Source: CSP1-5 sp964558395
Lineage (GTDB): Bacteria > Methylomirabilota > Methylomirabilia > Methylomirabilales > CSP1-5
Assembly: GCA_964558395.1 (NCBI GenBank)
Contig: CAZLDS010000022.1
Coordinates: forward strand, 1 to 45,299
Length of the DNA: 45,299 bases
Direction: 5' to 3'
A program made the translations under genes and the position numbers. Below the pieces are notes generated by a model that did no database searches, was not told the DNA's origin, and saw only the letters and a program-made list of their open reading frames with translations. Below, piece after piece: positions 41,481-45,299 of this stretch. Positions within the stretch are counted from its first letter, which is position 1. The number at the start of each line of letters is the position of its first letter.

Positions 41481-42515
41481 TTACAAAGGACCGTAGCCCT
41501 CAAAAGCCCGTGGCGTAGCGGTGGTGAGCTGACTTCCAGTGTCCTGTGCGGAAAGGCTGCCTATTGTGTGATGCGCGATTGCAGGCGCAAAGTAGTTTTC
41601 CTTGCGCAGTTTCTCACCGACCTCGTCGGCTTCTTTGATCTCCTCTTGCTTCATAAAGGGTCCCCAGGTTGTTCAGAGCTTTACCGTACTTTGGATCGAC
41701 CTCCAAGGCCATTTTGTAGAATCTCTCGGCCTCACCAAACTTTTTCTGATTTTGGAGAAATGTCGCGTAAGCGTTGTAGATCATCGGGTCTCGAATGTTT
41801 TTCGCCTCGGCAATGTGAATCGCCTCCTGGTAGGCTCTCTCAGCCAGCCTTTGATCTCCTGGCTCATTCCGATATGTATAAGCGAGTGCTTGGTTCAGCC
41901 AGCTGTGATACATCCCCTCATCCACCTGCCTCTGCAGCGCAAGGGCGTCTGTGCGATAGCGGTCTGCCTCACCACTGAGCACGGCCACGTTCTGCTGCTC
42001 TTGTGTGAGGGCCTGTTCAGCGATTGACAATCCCTGTTGCGATCGCGTGATTTCCTTGCCCAACTCCCCGCGTTCCGCGCCGGCCGCGTCCTGTCGCGCA
42101 ACTGTGAGTTGCTCCCGCGTCGTTGCCAACTCGTTTTGTAGCCGTGTGACTTCACCGTGCAACTGCACGAGTTGTTTGCGGTCAAACGGAGATTGTAACT
42201 GTGCCTGCGTCTCACCCCGGTTTACCTTCTTTGCCTCTGCCTCTGCTTGGCGCGCTTCTCCCCTGGCTCGCTCGAGCTCTTCTTTGACTCAAGCCGTTTC
42301 GGCCCTCATCTCAATCACTGTCGTCCGCATTCGCTCGAGTTCCTGCCGGGCGTCATCATGTGCCTCACTCGGACCCCTCACCGCAGGAAGGGACTTTCGC
42401 GCTCGAAGTACGAAGCTCTCGCAATGGCCACCATCCCGAGCATGATCTTTTCATGGAACCTGGTCCGCTTTGCCAGGGACTCTAGGGCCCGGACAATTGA
42501 TGACAACGTCGCCAT
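41481..42515 (-). pseudogene. Decayed coiled-coil and TPR protein gene
   Basis: Read on the minus strand. ATG 42515 starts a protein-like frame (ATLSSIVRALESLAKRTRFH) that ends at TGA near 42394; coding sense resumes in another frame (EAHDDARQELERMRTTVIEM), runs into TGA at 42291-42289, and continues in the same frame (VKEELERARGEARQAEAEAK) through a coiled coil and TPR units (IYNAYATFLQNQKKFGEAER). Near 41655 the sense shifts again to KQEEIKEADEVGEKLRKENY and ends at TAA 41483-41481. Two frame changes and one stop in about 345 codons. Confidence 0.75.
41614..42168 (-). CDS. Longest surviving open frame of the decayed TPR gene
   Basis: A 184-residue frame beginning at GTG 42168. It holds a coiled coil (about 1-85, Gln/Glu-rich) and two or three TPR-like units (RLAERAYQEAIHIAEAKN, KFGEAERFYKMALEVDPKYG, ALNNLGTLYEA). 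No ribosome site precedes the GTG, and the same coding sense extends upstream through a TGA, so this is probably a piece of a larger gene rather than an independent one. Confidence 0.45.
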   Translation of the reverse strand: MQLHGEVTRLQNELATTREQLTVARQDAAGAERGELGKEITRSQQGLSIAEQALTQEQQNVAVLSGEADRYRTDALALQRQVDEGMYHSWLNQALAYTYRNEPGDQRLAERAYQEAIHIAEAKNIRDPMIYNAYATFLQNQKKFGEAERFYKMALEVDPKYGKALNNLGTLYEARGDQRSRRGR

Positions 42516-42649
42516 ATGCGCCGGCTCGTCCCCCGTGCATGCCCGCCAGGGCTCGTATTGTGGCGGAGAGAAGGTATGCGTTCGTCTGCAGGGGTGGCTT
42601 GTAGCTGTGTCGCCTCCGGTCCCAGTCCCGGTGGTCCTGGAGGGTTTTT

Positions 42650-42679
42650 AATATCCCGCGTGGGGTGGGGGGGTGTCAA
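42650..42679 (-). promoter_or_regulatory. Candidate promoter of the decayed TPR gene
   Basis: Minus strand: TTGACA (42679-42674), 18 bases beginning CCCCCCC, GATATT (42655-42650). It points at ATG 42515 with a leader of about 128 bases. The promoter looks intact although the gene is not. Confidence 0.5.
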
Positions 42680-42707
42680 GAGCCGGAATCCGGTCGGTTG
42701 TGGCGGC

Positions 42708-43070
42708 TCAGTCCAGAGGGTGTTCCGAAGTATCCGTCTTCCGCTGCCGTCCTAGCTCGCTCGCGCAGTACGTCTGAATCTCGTGTTGTTCCTGGGGGCT
42801 GAGCCGGACGAACTTTACACCGGCTTTGCCGAGACTTATCCACCGTACACTGCCGACGGCCTGGACGGGATGCGTGCTACGGGGGAGGCGGAACCGGAAG
42901 AGCAGGTCGGCGCCGACAGGGGGCGCGGTCCCCTGCATCGTGAGCAGCATGCCGCTGGTCCTGAGGTTGGTGATCCGTCCTTCCCGGACGCGGCGCCCTC
43001 TGGGTTTGTGCTCCACCGAGATGTTGCAGGGAGTGCGGGGTGCGCGACGTTGATCGATGCGGTCCGCCAT
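42708..43070 (-). CDS. Stand-alone PilZ-domain protein, second copy (variant motif)
   Basis: The 120-residue product is a paralogue of the protein at 33454-33807. QRRAPRTPCNISVEH has the RxxxR arm, but the second motif is NLRTSG instead of D/NxSxxG. The C-terminus is helical (SPQEQHEIQTYCASELGRQ) with a short acidic tail. ATG 43070 has GAGGACGCTGCC upstream, almost the same leader as the other copy. The changed motif predicts altered cyclic di-GMP binding. Confidence 0.85.
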   Translation of the reverse strand: MADRIDQRRAPRTPCNISVEHKPRGRRVREGRITNLRTSGMLLTMQGTAPPVGADLLFRFRLPRSTHPVQAVGSVRWISLGKAGVKFVRLSPQEQHEIQTYCASELGRQRKTDTSEHPLD

Positions 43071-43394
43071 GGCAGCGTCCTCGGCGTGGGTCACTCCCGG
43101 AAAGCAAGGTGCGGTCGCGGGCCCTCTTTACCGAGAAGGTGCCGCAACGATTATGCCAGCGCGAGATCGCATTTGCCCACGCCCAAACTGGCTCAATATG
43201 GGCCGAAACAGGAGAATAACGCAGCAAATGGCAGCATGTGTCCATGTGGGTATCGTGAGGTTTTCTCACCTTTTCTGAGGGCATCTGAGGGTAATTGCCA
43301 AAGGTTAGGGGACATGATGTATTTTATATTTATAGAGGGGTGCCCGCATATCCGGGATTTCCGAGCGTGAGAGACAACAGGGAGGAGGTTGCCT
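43071..43394. other. Divergent intergenic region
   Basis: A 324-base gap between the second stand-alone PilZ gene (minus) and the HesB-like gene (plus). It holds the PilZ leader and, toward the right end, an AT-rich stretch with a candidate promoter for the HesB-like gene at 43295-43323. I see no gene or structured RNA here. Confidence 0.5.
43295..43323 (+). promoter_or_regulatory. Candidate promoter of the HesB-like gene
   Basis: TTGCCA (43295-43300), 17 bases, TGTATT (43318-43323), followed by more AT-rich sequence. The gene starts 72 bases downstream. Confidence 0.45.
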
Positions 43395-43676
43395 ATGTTT
43401 CAACTGACGGAGACCGCGGCACAAGAGTTAAAGAAGATAAAGGAGCAAGTCCAAGCACAGGAACCAGAAGGCATTCTCCGGCTGGTCCGTAGCGGCGAAA
43501 CTGAATTCAACTTAACCATTGATGCTTCGGTAGAGGGAGACCAGGAGCTGTTCTACGCGGACGAAAAGGTGCTCGTGGTTGATCGGGAGACCAGCACAAT
43601 GCTAGGGAACGTCACACTTGACTTCAAAGAAACCCCTCAAGGACAGACTTTCGTATTTGAAGGTGGCCCCGCATAA
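43395..43676 (+). CDS. HesB/IscA-fold protein without cysteines
   Basis: The 93-residue product follows the pattern of A-type iron-sulfur carriers along its full length: FQLTETAAQELKKIKEQVQA, a beta strand ILRLVRSG, ADEKVLVVDRETSTMLGNVT and LDFKETPQGQTFVFEG. The three cysteines that hold the cluster in IscA (one mid-protein, two at the C-terminus) are absent; the protein has no cysteine at all. It is therefore a degenerate family member with an unknown role. GGAGGAGG precedes ATG 43395, and a strong terminator follows. Confidence 0.82.
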   Translation: MFQLTETAAQELKKIKEQVQAQEPEGILRLVRSGETEFNLTIDASVEGDQELFYADEKVLVVDRETSTMLGNVTLDFKETPQGQTFVFEGGPA

Positions 43677-43701
43677 CGTATACCTATCATACACAGCCTG
43701 T

Positions 43702-43732
43702 GAGCCCCGGCCCCTCCGGGGCTCTCTTTTTG
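43702..43732 (+). terminator. Rho-independent terminator
   Basis: A perfect 9-base stem, GAGCCCCGG (43702-43710) with CCGGGGCTC (43716-43724), loop CCCCT, then TCTTTTTG. It ends transcription of the HesB-like gene. Confidence 0.92.
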
Positions 43733-43742
43733 CTCGGATTGA

Positions 43743-44063
43743 TCACAATGAGTGGATCTTTTTTACCATCTGGGTGACGTCGTTGAAGGTGATCAACGGA
43801 ACAATCTTGATTGCGTTGAAGGATGCGATCCCCGATGCCATACAAAATTGTTGTATCAAATGGGGATCTTCGGCGTCGACGATCCAGAGAAATGTATGTT
43901 CGAGCGCCGAATGGTACTGACCAACAATTGTGTTGATCTTGTACCTTTTGGTCAGTGATTCCCTGTCTACCGCTTCTTGCTGTGTAATGCCTCGTGCGAC
44001 ATTGACGTTATTCACCGGACAGGCTTCGGTCGTATGGCTTCCATAGATTCCAAACAGCGCCAT
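43743..44063 (-). CDS. Hypothetical protein
   Basis: A 106-residue product of unknown function. It opens ALFGIYGSHTTEACPVNN and has an alternating beta-alpha pattern (INTIVGQYHSALEHTFLWIV, FCMASGIASFNAIKIVPLIT) that suggests a ferredoxin-like dimeric alpha/beta fold. ATG 44063 has GGAGGG upstream at a somewhat long distance. It is convergent with the HesB-like gene across the terminator. Confidence 0.7.
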   Translation of the reverse strand: MALFGIYGSHTTEACPVNNVNVARGITQQEAVDRESLTKRYKINTIVGQYHSALEHTFLWIVDAEDPHLIQQFCMASGIASFNAIKIVPLITFNDVTQMVKKIHSL

Positions 44064-44146
44064 AATCCTATGTGCCCTCCTTCCCGAAATACGACTTTAC
44101 TTTTTACACTGATCATTGAGGGTCTCGAGGTTCGTTTGTAAGAGCA

Positions 44147-44398
44147 TCACCATGCCCCGAACATTTCTTGCGGCAATTTCGGACCTGCAATTTGGTTCAA
44201 GTTGAAAGTCAGCAAAGTCTTCCGATCACTGACACGTCTGAGAAGATACGTATGGCCCCAAGTATCTTCAACGAGGTGGGTGGTGTCAAGAAGGAGGAAA
44301 TTCCAGAGGAGATTAGTGGGGTAGCTTCCGTCGAACGTCGCGGGAGTACAAGACCATGTAAATACCTGACATTCTTGAAATTGTTGCGGTGCGTCCAT
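44147..44398 (-). CDS. Possible small hypothetical protein
   Basis: An 83-residue frame from ATG 44398 with protein-like content (TFDGSYPTNLLWNFLLLDTT, HTYLLRRVSDRKTLLTFNLN). Base composition is less GC-rich than most genes here, which may point to acquisition. No good ribosome site is visible, but a TTGACA promoter lies about 40 bases upstream. Unknown family. Confidence 0.4.
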   Translation of the reverse strand: MDAPQQFQECQVFTWSCTPATFDGSYPTNLLWNFLLLDTTHLVEDTWGHTYLLRRVSDRKTLLTFNLNQIAGPKLPQEMFGAW

Positions 44399-44440
44399 GG
44401 GCAATCAGCGAGGCAAAGGTTTGCGCACTAGCGCGGGCGT

Positions 44441-44470
44441 ACTATGGCGCATGGGATAGGAGGGTGTCAA
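44441..44470 (-). promoter_or_regulatory. Candidate promoter
   Basis: Minus strand: TTGACA (44470-44465), 18 bases beginning CCCTCC, CATAGT (44446-44441). It points at the small frame starting at 44398. Confidence 0.45.
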
Positions 44471-44618
44471 GTGCCCGCAGTGCGTTCGTCGCTCCAAAGG
44501 AGTCCGATAAACGTTTTCTTCGGGTCGGCCATCTCCCCTGATTGCCCGGTGGACACGAAAGGGTCAACATCTCGTCGGTGACGAACTTGCCACCCGCAAA
44601 CCAGGCCTCTCTCAACAT
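44467..44618 (-). pseudogene. Possible frameshifted small gene
   Basis: ATG 44618 behind GGGGGG starts LREAWFAGGKFVTDEMLTLS; a second frame from about 44555 reads FVSTGQSGEMADPKKTFIGL and ends at TGA 44469-44467, inside the TTGACA of the next promoter. Joining the two needs one frame change. The bases between 44619 and 44797 hold nothing else I can support. Confidence 0.3.
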
Positions 44619-44797
44619 GGCAAACCCCCCCTATTTCTCGCGAAGGGCCAGATTTCGCTTGGAAAAACATATCGAGCAGAGAAATTCAATGGCTTAAACT
44701 GCCTGGCCCACTGCCCCGCACTCCTTGGTACGTTTGTCGCAGCCTTCTGTGGCTGAGGTTGCGGCGAAGAAAGCCCTTGGTATTCAGGAGGAGAAAG

Positions 44798-45277
44798 ATG
44801 GAGGCAAAGAACCCGCGAGACAACGCCATACGGGAAGTGGCGGCGGACTTCATCGCGGCCAAGGCTCAGGCGCTCGATGAGGCGGCGCTGGTTTGGCTCC
44901 TTCAGGGGACCGTGGCCGCGCTGCTGACCCAGTACCCGGGAAAGAGGGCGGCAGGCGAGATGCGGCGCGAGTCGTCGTCCGGTCTTCATCATTTCCTCCT
45001 GATCCACAAGGCGCTTTTCTCTCCGCATTGCGGACGCAATTCATACGCCAGCCAGGCTCGGGTTCGGCCCCGGCGCCCGCCTTTCCCTTCGAGTGGATGT
45101 TCGATTCCCGGTCGGTGCCCAAATATTGGCGCCCAAGTCCGGCAACCTATCCTTATGTTTCAGCTAGTTATAGCTAAAAGCTTTGGCATGAACATTGCCT
45201 TTACATCCAATCAATCATCGAACTTGGGAACGAAAGGCGCCCAAAAGAGCAACAGCTCCACCTGCTCAGGGAGTTAG
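44798..45277 (+). CDS. Hypothetical frame, only its first part convincing
   Basis: ATG 44798 has a good AGGAGGAG site. The first 60 or so residues are helical and protein-like (AIREVAADFIAAKAQALDEA, VWLLQGTVAALLTQYPGK). After about residue 85 the sequence becomes Arg/Pro/Ser-rich and then Asn/Ser-rich, unlike a real protein, so a frame change probably occurs inside and the true product is shorter or broken. Confidence 0.4.
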   Translation: MEAKNPRDNAIREVAADFIAAKAQALDEAALVWLLQGTVAALLTQYPGKRAAGEMRRESSSGLHHFLLIHKALFSPHCGRNSYASQARVRPRRPPFPSSGCSIPGRCPNIGAQVRQPILMFQLVIAKSFGMNIAFTSNQSSNLGTKGAQKSNSSTCSGS

Positions 45278-45299
45278 AAGAACTCGACGGCCTCGTAGA
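45178..45299 (+). CDS. Partial frame running off the right edge
   Basis: Open frame after TAA 45175-45177, reading KLWHEHCLYIQSIIELGNER and PKEQQLHLLRELEELDGLV to the end of the window. The content is strongly protein-like and helical, but no start codon is visible in frame, so either the start lies upstream in another frame or the segment is a fragment. Overlaps the doubtful tail of the preceding frame. Confidence 0.35.

Noticed and set aside
14652..42291. Stop-codon recoding (several protein-like frames run through TAG, TGA or TAA)
   Set aside because: All three stop codons are involved, no selenocysteine-type stem or pyrrolysine gene is visible, and frame changes accompany the stops at the TPR and aldehyde dehydrogenase loci. 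Decay or read error is simpler.
45090..45115. tRNA T-arm-like GTTCGATTCCCGG
   Set aside because: The 5-prime side lacks the complementary CCGGG and no cloverleaf fits.
1..45299. CRISPR array, rRNA or tRNA genes, prophage
   Set aside because: Looked for on both strands; no spaced repeats, no rRNA-like segments, no cloverleaf and no phage structural genes were seen.

Overview
The window is GC-rich, densely packed bacterial chromosome. Its gene families (HspR-controlled dnaK operon, a DacZ-type diadenylate cyclase, DUF971, many PilZ proteins, short compact operons) fit an environmental Gram-negative-type lineage such as NC10/Methylomirabilota or a relative. That assignment is inference from gene content and base composition; no rRNA or tRNA gene is present to confirm it.

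Layout. 0-2.3 kb: two small membrane proteins and a secreted SH3-ankyrin protein. 2.3-8.0 kb: a protein-quality-control block, dnaK-hsp20-dnaJ-hspR then htpX and a lipoprotein, with a near-consensus promoter and an inverted repeat over the predicted dnaK start point. 8.1-10.1 kb (minus strand): proC-yggT-divIVA-DUF167, a widespread envelope/division cluster. 10.1-13.4 kb: uvrC, a diadenylate cyclase and ridA. 13.4-20.7 kb: small metabolic and hypothetical genes (beta-propellers, dicluster ferredoxin, DUF971, COG2426 membrane protein, Lrp-type effector domain, ICMT-like methyltransferase, pyruvate kinase).

21.0-24.8 kb (minus strand) looks like one signalling operon: lipoprotein, HAMP membrane protein, pseudopilin and a large sensor HD-GYP phosphodiesterase, with a long leader behind a good promoter. 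From 25 kb on the region is more accessory: an aldehyde dehydrogenase reduced to its two ends, a tandem rhodanese, an S9 peptidase, two paralogous REC-PilZ regulators transcribed outward from a 6-kb segment (zinc-ribbon protein, M28 peptidase, AI-2E-type transporter, PilZ, ATP/ADP-translocase-like MFS protein), TPR and SPOR proteins, Nudix, a nucleotidyltransferase and a secreted metallo-beta-lactamase-fold protein.

The last 4.5 kb (about 41-45.3 kb) is visibly decaying: a coiled-coil/TPR gene carries two frame changes and a TGA, its neighbour reads on past a TAG, and several short broken frames follow. All three stop codons interrupt protein-like frames in this window, so decay (or sequencing error) explains them better than recoding. 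The most interesting threads are the cyclic-dinucleotide layer (one DacZ-like enzyme, one HD-GYP enzyme, four PilZ proteins of which two have altered binding motifs), an SH3-like module shared by two unrelated secreted proteins, a cysteine-free HesB/IscA-fold protein, and a recurrent TTGACACCC promoter type.
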